A stretch of DNA of 64,000 bases from NCBI GenBank assembly GCA_041628615.1, contig JBFKOW010000001.1:1-64000 (forward strand). The letters run 5' to 3'. This stretch comes from JAMWZF01 sp041628615. Its GTDB lineage: Bacteria; Pseudomonadota; Alphaproteobacteria; Rhodobacterales; Rhodobacteraceae. Under the pieces are notes generated by a model, which saw only the letters and a program-made list of their open reading frames with translations, searched no databases and was not told where the DNA came from. This document shows, piece after piece, positions 46,869 through 55,650 of this stretch. Both the position numbers and the translations under genes were made by a program. Position 1 is the stretch's first letter; every line of letters starts with the position of its first letter.

Positions 46869-47864
46869 TCAGACCAGCCCGGCGCGGGCGAACACCGCCT
46901 TCAGGTCGGCCTCGGGCCGCGGGCCGATGTGCTGGATCACCGAACCGGCAGCGGCGTTGCCCAGCCGGCCGCAGATGTCGAGCGGATGCCCTCCGGTCAG
47001 CCCCCAGAGGAAGGCGCCCGCGAAGGCGTCTCCGGCGCCGGTCGCGTCGACGATCCGGATCGGCGCCACCGGCAGGTGCCAGCGCTCGCCGCCCGACAGG
47101 ACGTGGGCGCCGTTCTCGCTGTCGGTGCAGGCGAGGATCTCGACCTCGGCGGCGCATTGCGCCAGTGCCGCCTCGAAATCGGCGGTGCGGTACATCGACA
47201 GCAGTTCCGCCCGGTTGCAGAACAGCAGGTCGACGCCGTCGACGATCATCTGCCGGAAGGCGTCGCGGTGGCGTTCGATGCAGAACGGGTCGGACAGGGT
47301 GAGCGACACCCGGCCGCCCGCGCCCTTGGTGGCGGCGATCGCCTTGGCGAAGGCGGCGTGGCTCTCGGGCCCGTCGAAGCGGTAGCCTTCGAGGTAGATC
47401 CATTCCGCCTCGGCCATCTGCGCCTCGTCGATGTCCGACGGGCCGAGGTGCTCGGTCACGCCGAGATAGGTGTTCATCGACCGTTCGCCGTCGGGCGTCA
47501 CCAGCACGATGCAGCGGCCGGTCTCGTCGGCGGCGTCCTTCGGCGCCAGCGGCGTCTCGTAGGTGGCGCCGAGCGCGCGCAGGTCGTGGGCGAAGATCGC
47601 GCCGAGCTGGTCGTCCTTGACCTTGCCGACATAGGCGGTGCGCCCGCCGAGCCCGGCGATCGCCGCGATGGTGTTGGCGGCCGACCCGCCGGAGACCTCG
47701 CGCGCCGGGCCGATCTTGCCGTAGAGGTCCACCGCCCGGTCCATGTCGATGAGCTGCATGATCCCCTTCTCGATCCCCGCCCCGGCGAGGAAGGCGTCGT
47801 CGCAGCGCGACAGGATGTCGACCATGGCGTTGCCGATCCCGACAACCTGGAAGCGTTTCGTCAC
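46869..47864 (-). CDS. Adenosine kinase / PfkB family carbohydrate kinase
   Basis: 331 aa. PfkB signature at the C-terminus, DATGAGDAFAGAFLWGL (catalytic Asp), and N-terminal GIGNAMVDILSR with SGGSAANTIAAIAGLGG. Phosphorylates adenosine (or a related nucleoside/sugar). The GTG start at 47864 overlaps the nth stop (GTGA, 47861-47864), so it is translated with nth. Confidence 0.9.
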   Translation of the reverse strand: MTKRFQVVGIGNAMVDILSRCDDAFLAGAGIEKGIMQLIDMDRAVDLYGKIGPAREVSGGSAANTIAAIAGLGGRTAYVGKVKDDQLGAIFAHDLRALGATYETPLAPKDAADETGRCIVLVTPDGERSMNTYLGVTEHLGPSDIDEAQMAEAEWIYLEGYRFDGPESHAAFAKAIAATKGAGGRVSLTLSDPFCIERHRDAFRQMIVDGVDLLFCNRAELLSMYRTADFEAALAQCAAEVEILACTDSENGAHVLSGGERWHLPVAPIRIVDATGAGDAFAGAFLWGLTGGHPLDICGRLGNAAAGSVIQHIGPRPEADLKAVFARAGLV

Positions 47865-48505
47865 GAGCAGTTCTCCCGGCAGTTCACGAGGTCGGCGATC
47901 AGGCAGTCGGCGCAGCGCGGCTTGCGCGCGGTGCAGATGTAGCGGCCGTGCAGGATCAGCCAGTGATGGGCATGAAGCTGGAATTCGGCGGGGACGTTGT
48001 CCTCGATCGCCCGTTCCACCGCGTCGACATCCTTGCCCGGCGCGATCCCGGTGCGGTTGCCGACCCGGAAGATGTGGGTGTCCACCGCCTGCGCCGGGTG
48101 CCGCCACCACATGTTCAGCACCACGTTGGCGGTCTTGCGCCCGACCCCGGGCAGCGATTGCAGCGCGGCGCGGGACGACGGCACCTCGCCGCCGTACTCC
48201 TCGACGAGGATGCGCGACAGCCGGATGACGTTCTTCGCCTTGTTGCGGAACAGGCCGATGGTCTTGATGTGCCCGATCAGCCGCTCCTCGCCGAGGTCGA
48301 GCATCTTCTGCGGCGTGTCGGCGACCTTGAACAGCTCGGCCGTGGCCCGGTTCACCCCCTTGTCGGTGGCCTGCGCCGACAGCGCCACGGCGACCAGCAG
48401 GGTGAAGGCGTTGACGTGGTGCAGTTCGCCCTCGGGCGCCGGGTCGGCGGCGGCGAAGCGGTCGAACACCGCGCGCATGGTCCGGTATGGAAGCTGCTTT
48501 GCCAT
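47861..48505 (-). CDS. nth: Endonuclease III
   Basis: 214 aa DNA glycosylase/AP lyase for oxidised pyrimidines. HhH LPGVGRKTANVVLN with catalytic Lys, catalytic Asp in VDTHIFRVGNR. The [4Fe-4S] cluster motif is C-x6-C-x2-C (CTARKPRCADC), but the fourth Cys falls after seven residues (LIADLVNC) rather than five as in E. coli Nth, with another Cys four residues on. ATG 48505. Confidence 0.95.
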   Translation of the reverse strand: MAKQLPYRTMRAVFDRFAAADPAPEGELHHVNAFTLLVAVALSAQATDKGVNRATAELFKVADTPQKMLDLGEERLIGHIKTIGLFRNKAKNVIRLSRILVEEYGGEVPSSRAALQSLPGVGRKTANVVLNMWWRHPAQAVDTHIFRVGNRTGIAPGKDVDAVERAIEDNVPAEFQLHAHHWLILHGRYICTARKPRCADCLIADLVNCRENCS

Positions 48506-48622
48506 CCGCCCTGATCTGACCCGATCCGCCGCCGGGGGCAAGGGCCGCGCGCCGCCCCGGCACAGGCGAATTGGCGCAAGTTCCGGGTCGCGGGCGCGCC
48601 GGGCGGCGGCTAGGGTCCGGTC

Positions 48623-49516
48623 ATGACCCAGGATGACCGCTACCATTACCACGTGATCCGCCGCGCGATCGACGCCATCGACGCCGCCGAGGCGCCGCTG
48701 AGCCTCGAGGCGCTGGCCGCCCGGATGCAGATGAGCCCGGCGCATTTCCAGCGGGTGTTCTCGCGCTGGGTCGGGGTCAGCCCGAAGCGCTACCAGCAAT
48801 ACCTCGCCCTCGGCCATGCCAAGCGGCTGCTGGCCGACCGCTTCACCACGCTGGCCACCGCCGACGCGGTGGGCCTTTCGGGGGGCGGCCGGCTGCACGA
48901 CCTGTTCCTGACCTGGGAGGCGATGAGCCCCGGCGCCTTCGCCCGCCGCGGCGACGGCCTGACGATCCGCCGGGGCTGGTTCGACAGCCCGTTCGGCGAG
49001 GCCCTGGTGATGGCCACCGACAAGGGCATCTGCGCCATCGGGTTCAGCGAGGAGGCGGGCCGCGCGGCGACGCTGGCCGACCTGACGGCGCGCTGGCCCG
49101 AGGCCGCATTCGTCGAGGACGCCGCCGCGATCGCGCCCTGGGCCGCCGCCGCCTTCGCCGCCGAGCGGCGCGGCCCGGTGCCGCTGCACCTGATCGGCGC
49201 GCCGTTCCAGATCAAGGTCTGGGAGGCGCTGCTGGCGATTCGGTCCGGCCACGTCACCACCTATTCCGAGATCGCCCGCGCCATCGGCGCGCCGCGGGCG
49301 GTCCGCGCCGTGGGCACCGCGGTGGGCCGCAACCCGGTGTCGTGGCTGATTCCCTGCCACCGGGCGCTGCGCAAGTCGGGGGCGCTGGGCGGCTATCACT
49401 GGGGCCTTCCGGTCAAGCGGGCGATCCTCGCCTACGAGGGCGCCCGCGCCGACGCGGCGGAAGCTTTGCAAGACGCGCCGCCCCTGCTGGCGGCGGATCG
49501 CCGGGACAGCGCATGA
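48623..49516 (+). CDS. Ada-like methylated-DNA-cysteine methyltransferase
   Basis: 297 aa: N-terminal AraC-type helix-turn-helix (MSPAHFQRVFSRWVGVSPKRY) fused to an O6-alkylguanine transferase domain (about 115-275) with the acceptor motif PCHRAL (Cys near residue 240). The Ada N-terminal zinc/phosphotriester domain is absent, so it repairs O6-methylguanine and binds DNA but may not sense phosphotriesters. Divergent from nth, another base-damage repair gene. TAGGGT lies 6 bases before the ATG and no ribosome site is seen, suggesting a leaderless mRNA. Confidence 0.93.
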   Translation: MTQDDRYHYHVIRRAIDAIDAAEAPLSLEALAARMQMSPAHFQRVFSRWVGVSPKRYQQYLALGHAKRLLADRFTTLATADAVGLSGGGRLHDLFLTWEAMSPGAFARRGDGLTIRRGWFDSPFGEALVMATDKGICAIGFSEEAGRAATLADLTARWPEAAFVEDAAAIAPWAAAAFAAERRGPVPLHLIGAPFQIKVWEALLAIRSGHVTTYSEIARAIGAPRAVRAVGTAVGRNPVSWLIPCHRALRKSGALGGYHWGLPVKRAILAYEGARADAAEALQDAPPLLAADRRDSA

Positions 49517-49621
49517 CACGCGCGGGATATTGGATAACACCCCGGAACGCGTCATAGGAAAGGGAACCGCGCCGGCGATCCGGCGTTGGCCCCATGTCCA
49601 ATTGACCGGAAAGATCTGACC

Positions 49622-50272
49622 ATGTTCTCACGTCCCCTTGCCCTCGCCCTGTCCGGCGCGATCTTCGTTTCGGCCTGCGCCGAGATCCAGGATCCCAACA
49701 ACCCGAACCGCAACGCCCAGCAGGGCGCGCTCGGCGGCGCCGCGGTCGGCGCGCTGGCCGGCGTGCTGACCGGCGACACCTCGGAAGAGCGGACCCGCCG
49801 GGCGGTCATCGGCGCCGCGATCGGCGCCGGCGTCGGCGGCCTTGCCGGCGCCCAGCTTGACCGGCAGGAAGCCGAACTGCGCGCCCAGATGGGCTCGAAC
49901 GCGCGGATCGTGAACACCGGCAACGAACTCATCGTCACCCTGCCGCAGGACATCCTGTTCGCCACCGACAGCGCCCAGCTGACCGGCGCGCTGCAGGCCG
50001 ACCTGCGGGTCGTCGCCCGGTCGCTGAACGACTACCCGAACACCACGGTCAACGTGATCGGCCACACCGACAACGTCGGCGACGCCGCCTACAACCAGGG
50101 CCTCAGCCAGCGCCGGGCGCAGGCGGTGACCAGCGTGCTGATCAACGCCGGGGTCAACCCGGCCCGGATCCGCACCTTCGGCCGCGGCGAGGACGCGCCG
50201 ATTGCCACCAACCTGACGCCGGAAGGCCGGCAGCAGAACCGCCGGGTGGAGATCGTCATCACCCCGAACTGA
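49622..50272 (+). CDS. OmpA-family outer-membrane lipoprotein
   Basis: 216 aa. Lipoprotein signal with a lipobox-like FVSAC (Cys19 lipidated), a Gly-rich glycine-zipper stretch (GALGGAAVGALAGVL; AAIGAGVGGLAGAQL), and a C-terminal OmpA peptidoglycan-binding domain (VIGHTDNVGDAAYNQGLSQRR; RIRTFGRG; NRRVEIVI). Anchors outer membrane to peptidoglycan. ATG 49622; an in-frame ATG at 49586 would spoil the signal. TTGGAT (around 49530) and CATAGG are a weak promoter candidate. Confidence 0.93.
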   Translation: MFSRPLALALSGAIFVSACAEIQDPNNPNRNAQQGALGGAAVGALAGVLTGDTSEERTRRAVIGAAIGAGVGGLAGAQLDRQEAELRAQMGSNARIVNTGNELIVTLPQDILFATDSAQLTGALQADLRVVARSLNDYPNTTVNVIGHTDNVGDAAYNQGLSQRRAQAVTSVLINAGVNPARIRTFGRGEDAPIATNLTPEGRQQNRRVEIVITPN

Positions 50273-50353
50273 CGCGGGGCCGACCCTTTTCGCGGGGCCG
50301 TCCGGGGGACCGGGCGGCCCCGTCGCCGTTCCGGCCGCGCGGGCTTTCGCCGG

Positions 50354-51775
50354 TTACTGGAAGTCGTAGACCATCTGCCCGCCCAGCAGCAGCGGCGCGC
50401 CGGGCAGGATGCCGTGCCGGTCGCAGAGCCGGTTCTGCCGGTGCAGCAGGTCGCGGGCGACCCCGAGCCGGCCGGCCAGCCCGCCAGCCCGCTCCGCGAG
50501 GGCGAGCGCCGCTCCGGCCTCGCCCCGCTGCAGGTGCCCCTCGACGGCGATCCGCGCCCCGGCGCCGGCGAGCGCCGCGTCGGGAATCGTGGCGCCGTCC
50601 CGCACCAGCGCGAGGATCGTCACCGCCAGCGTCCAGTCGAAGTCCGCGGACAGCGCGTCGGGACGGTCCGGCGGGGCGCCGGTCTCGCCGCGCAGCCAGG
50701 GACCCGCGGCCTCGGCCAGCGTGGCCAGTTCCAGCACGTCGAGCGCCCGGCCCGCGTAGTGCCGCCGGTCGGCGGAGAAATCGAAGCTCGACAGCACCCG
50801 CACCGCGTCGGGCGCGCCGAAGCGCTCGACCAGCGCGGCGAGCAGGAAGGCCCAGGCTTCGCCGGGGCGGCGCAGCGGGTCGATCCCGCCGGTCTGCAGC
50901 GCCGCGAGGTAGGCTTCGGCGATCACCGCGGCTTCGGCCATGCGCCCGGTCTGGTGCGCGACGATGGGCAACAGCGTGCTGCCGCCCTCGTGCAGCCCGG
51001 CCCGCAGGACGAGGAACTGCCGCTGGCGGTCGAGCAGGACCTCCATGTCCGCCGCCGCGCCGGGATCGGCCAGCGGCGCCACCCGCGCCGGCGCGGCGGT
51101 GCCGTTGGTGTTCATGTTCCGGGGCGCGGCGAGGCGGGCCGGACCCTCCGCCGCGGCGCGGTGCCGGTCCCAGAAGGCTTCGTAGGCGCCCTCGGGCATC
51201 AGCGCGTAGAGCGACCCGGCGACCTGAAGCTCGCCGCGCGCCTCGGCCCGCGCGGCGATCGCCCCGAGCACCGCGGGCGGCTGGTCGGTGAGGACGGCGT
51301 GCAGCCCGGCGCCGTCCAGCCAGGCCTCGCGGAACCGCGCGTCGAGCCCGGGGTCCGCCGCGATGCGGTCGATGATGCCGAAGAAGGTCTCGCCGTCGTC
51401 GAGCAGCAGGATTGCCCGCCTCACCGCCAACCCGCTTCCGATCAGCGCCTCCGCCGGGTCGATGCCCCATCGGTCCACGCCCGCGGGGCCGAGGGTGGCG
51501 ATCCGGTGGGCAAGCGCCATCTCGTCGACCTGCCGGTACGCCCGGCCTTCGCGCAGCGCGGCGAACACCGCCTCGGGGGCCATGTCGCCGTAGCGGAGCA
51601 TCAGGTAGCCCGCGGCGCCGCCGAAATGCCCCGGTGCGAAGCCGTCGAGCGCGCTGCGCCGGGCGAGGATTTCGGCGGACATGTCCAGCAGCAGGGGAAC
51701 GTCGCAGCGCCGCACTTCCGCGCCGGCCGCAGCGCCGCAGAGCGCCAGAACGCCGCCGACCACCAGGGCTCGCAC
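50354..51775 (-). CDS. Secreted protein of unknown function
   Basis: 473 aa from GTG 51775, chosen because AGGAGGGG lies upstream and it gives a signal peptide (RALVVGGVLALCGAAAGAEV). The rest is helical, alanine-rich and looks like an alpha-helical repeat (ALEALRR-like spacing), with one N-terminal Cys pair region (RRCDVPLLL). No family recognised. Longer frames run into the regulator's promoter and are unlikely. Confidence 0.72.
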   Translation of the reverse strand: MRALVVGGVLALCGAAAGAEVRRCDVPLLLDMSAEILARRSALDGFAPGHFGGAAGYLMLRYGDMAPEAVFAALREGRAYRQVDEMALAHRIATLGPAGVDRWGIDPAEALIGSGLAVRRAILLLDDGETFFGIIDRIAADPGLDARFREAWLDGAGLHAVLTDQPPAVLGAIAARAEARGELQVAGSLYALMPEGAYEAFWDRHRAAAEGPARLAAPRNMNTNGTAAPARVAPLADPGAAADMEVLLDRQRQFLVLRAGLHEGGSTLLPIVAHQTGRMAEAAVIAEAYLAALQTGGIDPLRRPGEAWAFLLAALVERFGAPDAVRVLSSFDFSADRRHYAGRALDVLELATLAEAAGPWLRGETGAPPDRPDALSADFDWTLAVTILALVRDGATIPDAALAGAGARIAVEGHLQRGEAGAALALAERAGGLAGRLGVARDLLHRQNRLCDRHGILPGAPLLLGGQMVYDFQ

Positions 51776-51852
51776 CGGGGTCCCCTCCTGAGTTGTCCGT
51801 CCCAGCTTTCCGCAGGGGCGGTCGCGGGGCAAGGCTTTCCAACGCCGGGCCG

Positions 51853-51871
51853 TGGTCATATTGTCTGACCA
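51853..51871 (+). promoter_or_regulatory. Probable FadR-type regulator operator (autoregulation)
   Basis: TGGTCA (51853-51858) and TGACCA (51866-51871) form an inverted repeat 20 bases before the FadR-type gene. TTGTCTGACCA (51861-51871) also fits the FadR-subfamily core TNGTNNNACNA. Position suggests autoregulation, possibly shared with the divergent secreted-protein gene. Confidence 0.6.
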
Positions 51872-51890
51872 ATCGCGGAAAGGCCCGTCC

Positions 51891-52664
51891 ATGCCCTTCG
51901 AACCCGTCCAGCCGGAAAAGCTGTCCCGCGGCGTCGTCCGCCAGATCGAACTGCTGATCCTGCGCGGCATCCTGCGGCCCGGCGAGCGGCTGCCGGCGGA
52001 ACGCGACCTTGCCGACCGGATGGGCGTGTCGCGCCCGTCGCTGCGCGAGGCGCTGGCCGACCTGCAGGAAAGCGGCCTTCTGGTCAGCCGCGCCGGGTCC
52101 GGGGTCTACGTCGCCGACGTTCTCGGCGCGGCCTTCTCGCCGGCGCTGGTGCGGCTGTTCTCGGCCCATGACGAGGCGGTGTTCGACACCATCGCCTTCC
52201 GGCGCGACATGGAGGGACTTGCGGCCGAGCGCGTCGCCAAGGTCGGATCCGAGACCGACCTGAAGGTCATCGACACGATCTTCGCCCGGATGGAGGCCGC
52301 CCACGCGAAGCGGGACCCGGCCGAGGAAGCCGCGCTCGACACCGATTTCCACCTGTCCATCGTCGAGGCCAGCCACAACGTCATCATGCTGCACATGATG
52401 CGGTCGATGTACGAGCTGCTGCGCGAGGGCGTGTTCTACAACCGGCAGGTCATGTTCCGGCAGCGCACCACCCGGTCCGAACTGCTCGACCAGCACCGGC
52501 AGATCAACACCGCGTTGCAGAACCGCGACGGCCCCGGCGCGCGGGCGGCGCTGACCGCGCATCTGGACTACGTGGAGGCGATGATCGCCGCCCAGCGCAA
52601 GGCCGACCGGAACGAGGCGGTGGCCCGGCAGCGGCTCGAGCACAAGAGCGGCGGCAACGGCTAG
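51891..52664 (+). CDS. FadR-subfamily GntR regulator (PdhR/LldR type)
   Basis: 257 aa. Winged helix at the N-terminus (LRPGERLPAERDLADRMGVSRPSLREALADLQESGL) and an all-helical FCD ligand domain with Asp/His ligands in DTDFHLSIVEASHN and HRQINTALQNRD. Such proteins sense organic acids such as lactate, pyruvate or glycolate. No metabolic target adjoins it. ATG 51891 gives the correct N-terminus; the ORF to 51852 would cover the operator. Confidence 0.9.
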   Translation: MPFEPVQPEKLSRGVVRQIELLILRGILRPGERLPAERDLADRMGVSRPSLREALADLQESGLLVSRAGSGVYVADVLGAAFSPALVRLFSAHDEAVFDTIAFRRDMEGLAAERVAKVGSETDLKVIDTIFARMEAAHAKRDPAEEAALDTDFHLSIVEASHNVIMLHMMRSMYELLREGVFYNRQVMFRQRTTRSELLDQHRQINTALQNRDGPGARAALTAHLDYVEAMIAAQRKADRNEAVARQRLEHKSGGNG

Positions 52665-52675
52665 GCGAAAACGGA

Positions 52676-52701
52676 ACAGGGCGGACCGAAGCCCGCCCTG
52701 T
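52676..52701. terminator. Bidirectional terminator between the FadR-type gene and atpF
   Basis: ACAGGGCGG (52676-52684) pairs with CCGCCCTGT (52693-52701). Read on the minus strand the hairpin is followed by TTCCGTTTT, which suits the end of the atp operon; on the plus strand it ends the regulator gene. Confidence 0.7.
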
Positions 52702-52738
52702 GCCCAATTCCCGGAGCGCGCGCCGGAGCGCGCGCGGG

Positions 52739-53305
52739 TCAGTGCAGCTTGGCCCCGGCCTCGGCGATGGCGGACTCGATCAGCGCGTCCTGCCGCTCGG
52801 CGTCCATCTGCTTGGCGATCACCTCGCGGGCGGCGGCGATGGCCACCGCGATGGCGCCGTCGCGCACCTCGCGCACCGCGGCCGCCTCGGCGCTCTTGAT
52901 CTGTTCCTGGGCGGCGGCAAGACGCCGGGCCACCGAGGTCTTGATGTCCTCGCGCGCCTTGGCGGCGGCTTCCTCGGCCTCGCGCTTCGCGCTCTCGACG
53001 ATGCGGTTGGCCTGCTCGCTGACTTCCTTCTGCTTGCGCTCGTAGGAGGCCAGCAGGCTCTGGGCCTCCTCGCGCAGGGCCTTGGCCTCGTCCAGATCGC
53101 TGCGGATCGAGGCGGCCCGGTCGTCGAGCATCTTGCCGATCATGCCCGGGACCTTGAAGTAGACCAGGATCCCGACGAAGACGAGGAAGCCGAGAAGCAC
53201 CACGAAGTCGGTGTTCTTGAGCGAGAAGAACGGCTTGTCGCCGGCGGCCAGCGCCGGTCCGGCGGCGGCCACGAGGACGGCGGTCAGTGCGGTCAGTCTG
53301 CGCAT
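52739..53305 (-). CDS. atpF: ATP synthase Fo subunit b
   Basis: 188 aa. N-terminal signal-like stretch, membrane helix around 27-48 (FVVLLGFLVFVGILVYFKVP) and a long charged coiled coil, typical of subunit b of the peripheral stalk. Second b-type gene of the operon; begins 3 bases after the b' stop. Last gene, before the terminator at 52676-52701. Confidence 0.95.
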   Translation of the reverse strand: MRRLTALTAVLVAAAGPALAAGDKPFFSLKNTDFVVLLGFLVFVGILVYFKVPGMIGKMLDDRAASIRSDLDEAKALREEAQSLLASYERKQKEVSEQANRIVESAKREAEEAAAKAREDIKTSVARRLAAAQEQIKSAEAAAVREVRDGAIAVAIAAAREVIAKQMDAERQDALIESAIAEAGAKLH

Positions 53306-53308
53306 CTC

Positions 53309-53854
53309 TCAGCCCTCCATCCGGGTCTTGACCGCGGCGTTGACGCTGCGGGCGTCGGCCTTGCCGCCGAGGGCGAGGATTACTTCCTTCGCCGTCGCGG
53401 TGGCGACTTCGCGGATGCTTTCGGCGGCGCCGGCGCGGATCTCGGCGATCGCCCTCTCGCTTTCGGCGAGCTGGTCGGCGATCTCCTCGTCGGCGCGGGC
53501 CAGTTCACGGTCGAGGTCGGACTGGATCGTGGCGCGGGTTTCCTCGGCGATCTTGGTCGCCTCGGCGCGCGCGTCCGCCAGCGCCTTCTCGTAGGCCTTC
53601 TCGGCCTCCTGGGCGCGCAGCTTCAGTTCCTCGGCCGCCGCGATGTCGTTGGTGATGGTGCCCTGCCGCTCGGCCAGAACCGACGCAATGCGGGGCAGCG
53701 CGACGCGGCTGAGAACGAGGTAGATCACCACGAGCGTGACGAGCAGCCAGAAGATCTGGTTCGGGAACCAGTCGAAGCAAAGCTGCGGCATCCCGATGGC
53801 GGAGCCGTCGGCCCCGACGCAGGTGCTGGCTGCAGAGGTGGTTTCGGTTGCCAT
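53309..53854 (-). CDS. atpF': ATP synthase Fo subunit b'
   Basis: 181 aa. Membrane helix around 30-48 ([17 protein letters not shown]) followed by a coiled coil. Paralogue of subunit b, as in photosynthetic and other alphaproteobacteria, where b and b' form a heterodimeric stalk. Lies between atpE and atpF. Confidence 0.95.
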   Translation of the reverse strand: MATETTSAASTCVGADGSAIGMPQLCFDWFPNQIFWLLVTLVVIYLVLSRVALPRIASVLAERQGTITNDIAAAEELKLRAQEAEKAYEKALADARAEATKIAEETRATIQSDLDRELARADEEIADQLAESERAIAEIRAGAAESIREVATATAKEVILALGGKADARSVNAAVKTRMEG

Positions 53855-53935
53855 TGCGGCCTCCCTGGCGCCTGTCTTCGGATCGCCGGCGGGCGGCGCG
53901 GGCCGCCCTGCCGGTCAGGATCGGAGACGGGTCGC

Positions 53936-54172
53936 TTAGACGGCGAACATCAGCAGCAGCGCCACGAGGAAGGCGAAGATGCCGAGCGCTTCGGCGAAGG
54001 CGATGCCGATGAAGAGCGTCGCGGTCTGGCCACCGGCGGCCGAGGGGTTGCGCAGCGCACCGGCGAGGAAGTTGCCGGCGACGTGGCCCACACCGATGGC
54101 GGCGGCACCCGAGCCGATGGCGGCGAGGCCGGCGCCGATGAACTGACCCATTTGAGCGATATTGCCTTCCAT
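53936..54172 (-). CDS. atpE: ATP synthase Fo subunit c
   Basis: 78 aa, two membrane helices joined by a polar loop ([12 protein letters not shown]). The ion-binding Glu is in [12 protein letters not shown]; residues of sodium-type c rings are not seen, so proton coupling is likely. Forms the rotor ring. Confidence 0.96.
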   Translation of the reverse strand: MEGNIAQMGQFIGAGLAAIGSGAAAIGVGHVAGNFLAGALRNPSAAGGQTATLFIGIAFAEALGIFAFLVALLLMFAV

Positions 54173-54239
54173 GATCCTGTCTCCTTGATTGGAAGTCTGT
54201 CGATGGACGGACCTTGCCGGCCCGCCCGCGTTCGGTTGG

Positions 54240-55001
54240 TTAGTGATGCGGATGCAGCGCGTCCTTGAGGTAGACGCAGGTGAGGATGGTGAACACGTAG
54301 GCCTGGATGAAGGACACCAGCACCTCGAGCCCGTAGATCGCCGTCACGCCGAGCACCGCCACCGGCGCCACCGCGCCGACCTGCGCGAAGCCGGCGAATA
54401 CCTTGAGCACCGCGTGCCCGGCCATCAGGTTGCCGGCGAGACGGATGGAGTGGCTCACCGGCCGGACGAAGTAGGAAATCACCTCGATCAGCGCCAGCAC
54501 CGGCCGCAGCGGCAGCGGCGCCGAGGACACCCAGAACAGGCTCAGGAAGCTGGCGCCGTTCTTGATGAAGCCGATCGCGGTCACCGTGAAGAACACCCCG
54601 AAGCCCAGCACCGCGGTCACCGCGATGTGCGAGGTGGTGGTGAACGACGACGGGATCAGCCCGAGGAAGTTCGAGAACACGATGAACAGGAACAGCGTGA
54701 AGATGTAGGGGAAGTACTTGAGCCCGTCCTTGCCGGACACGTCCTCGACCATCTTGTGCACGAAGCCGTAGGCCAGTTCCGCCACCGACTGGGTCCGCGA
54801 CGGCACGATCGCCCGCCCCCGGGTGCCCAGCACCAGCAGCGCGACGATCCCGAGGATCGCCAGCGCCATCCAGAAGGTCACGTTCGTGGGCGTGTACCAA
54901 TGCACCGCGCCGTCGCCGAACAGCGGCTTGACGATGAACTGGTCGAGCGGGTGAAAGACCAGCCCGCCGCCCTCTCCGTGTGCTTCAGCTTCGCTTGCCA
55001 C
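54240..55001 (-). CDS. atpB: ATP synthase Fo subunit a
   Basis: 253 aa, about six membrane helices. The essential Arg is in [13 protein letters not shown]. Translates the proton path to the c ring. GTG start at 55001 overlaps the atpI stop by 17 bases, so atpI and atpB are coupled. Confidence 0.96.
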   Translation of the reverse strand: MASEAEAHGEGGGLVFHPLDQFIVKPLFGDGAVHWYTPTNVTFWMALAILGIVALLVLGTRGRAIVPSRTQSVAELAYGFVHKMVEDVSGKDGLKYFPYIFTLFLFIVFSNFLGLIPSSFTTTSHIAVTAVLGFGVFFTVTAIGFIKNGASFLSLFWVSSAPLPLRPVLALIEVISYFVRPVSHSIRLAGNLMAGHAVLKVFAGFAQVGAVAPVAVLGVTAIYGLEVLVSFIQAYVFTILTCVYLKDALHPHH

Positions 55002-55341
55002 CGGCGTCGCTCCCGTTCTCGGGCGGCTTCGTGCCGCCGCCGTATTCCTGCACCTCCCGGGCGGTCCGCAGCATGGTCTGAACGCCGGCCGCGAAGCCCA
55101 GGAATATGAACAGCACCATCAACCAGGGCTTTGTGCCGAAGATGGCGTCCAGCCCGTATCCGATGCCGAAGCCGATCCCGAGACCGGCCACAAGCTCTAT
55201 CACCATCCGCCAGGCGATCTGCGCCTGGGTATAGTGCTCGTCTGCGTGGGGGCTGCGGTCCTCGGCCCCCCTCAGCCGCGCGATCCGTTCGTCCAGCGCC
55301 TTCAGCCGGTCCGGATCGGGTGACTCTTGCGGGTCGGACAC
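54985..55341 (-). CDS. atpI: ATP synthase protein I
   Basis: 118 aa from GTG 55341. Two membrane helices ([36 protein letters not shown]) follow a charged N-terminus. Assembly-assisting protein at the head of the Fo operon. The GTG at 55341 (MSDPQES) is preferred to GTG 55356 because GGGGGAAA precedes it and the other lies only about 7 bases from the predicted transcript start. Confidence 0.9.
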   Translation of the reverse strand: MSDPQESPDPDRLKALDERIARLRGAEDRSPHADEHYTQAQIAWRMVIELVAGLGIGFGIGYGLDAIFGTKPWLMVLFIFLGFAAGVQTMLRTAREVQEYGGGTKPPENGSDAGGKRS

Positions 55342-55370
55342 GCGGATTTCCCCCACTGCGTCAGTGGCAG

Positions 55371-55399
55371 GGGATAGGGGCGCGAGCCGGCAGAGTCAA
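55371..55399 (-). promoter_or_regulatory. Sigma-70 promoter of the Fo operon
   Basis: On the minus strand TTGACT (55399-55394) and TATCCC (55376-55371) are exactly 17 bases apart, giving a start near 55364 and a leader of about 22 bases to GTG 55341. GACTC, a CcrM methylation site, overlaps the -35 element. Confidence 0.75.
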
Positions 55400-55650
55400 G
55401 AAATTGGGACCGGCGGGCAAGACGCTGATCCGGCTTGATTTTTCCGGCCCCGCCGGGCCGTTGCGCCAATCCGCCGCCGTCAGCGATATTCAACCGATCA
55501 GTTGAGCTTTGCCGGCGTCCCCGCCGCCCGGACGGCCGCCCGTCGATCGGGATCCGGTCGCCGTCCGGCATCGCCGCCGCCCCGGGGTCCGCGCGGCGGC
55601 GGGCCTGTCAACGCTTTCCCGGCGGCGCGCCCACCGGTAGGCTGGCCGCG
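55400..55650. other. Non-coding region between the atp promoter and the ArsR gene
   Basis: No gene. Contains an inverted repeat TCAAC-N6-GTTGA (55490-55505), of the kind ArsR repressors bind but 145 bases from the ArsR start, and TAGGCT (55638-55643) 7 bases before that start. Confidence 0.45.

Noticed and set aside
55490..55505. TCAAC-N6-GTTGA as the ArsR operator
   Set aside because: Too far (145 bp) from the ArsR start to be convincing; kept only as a note in the region entry.
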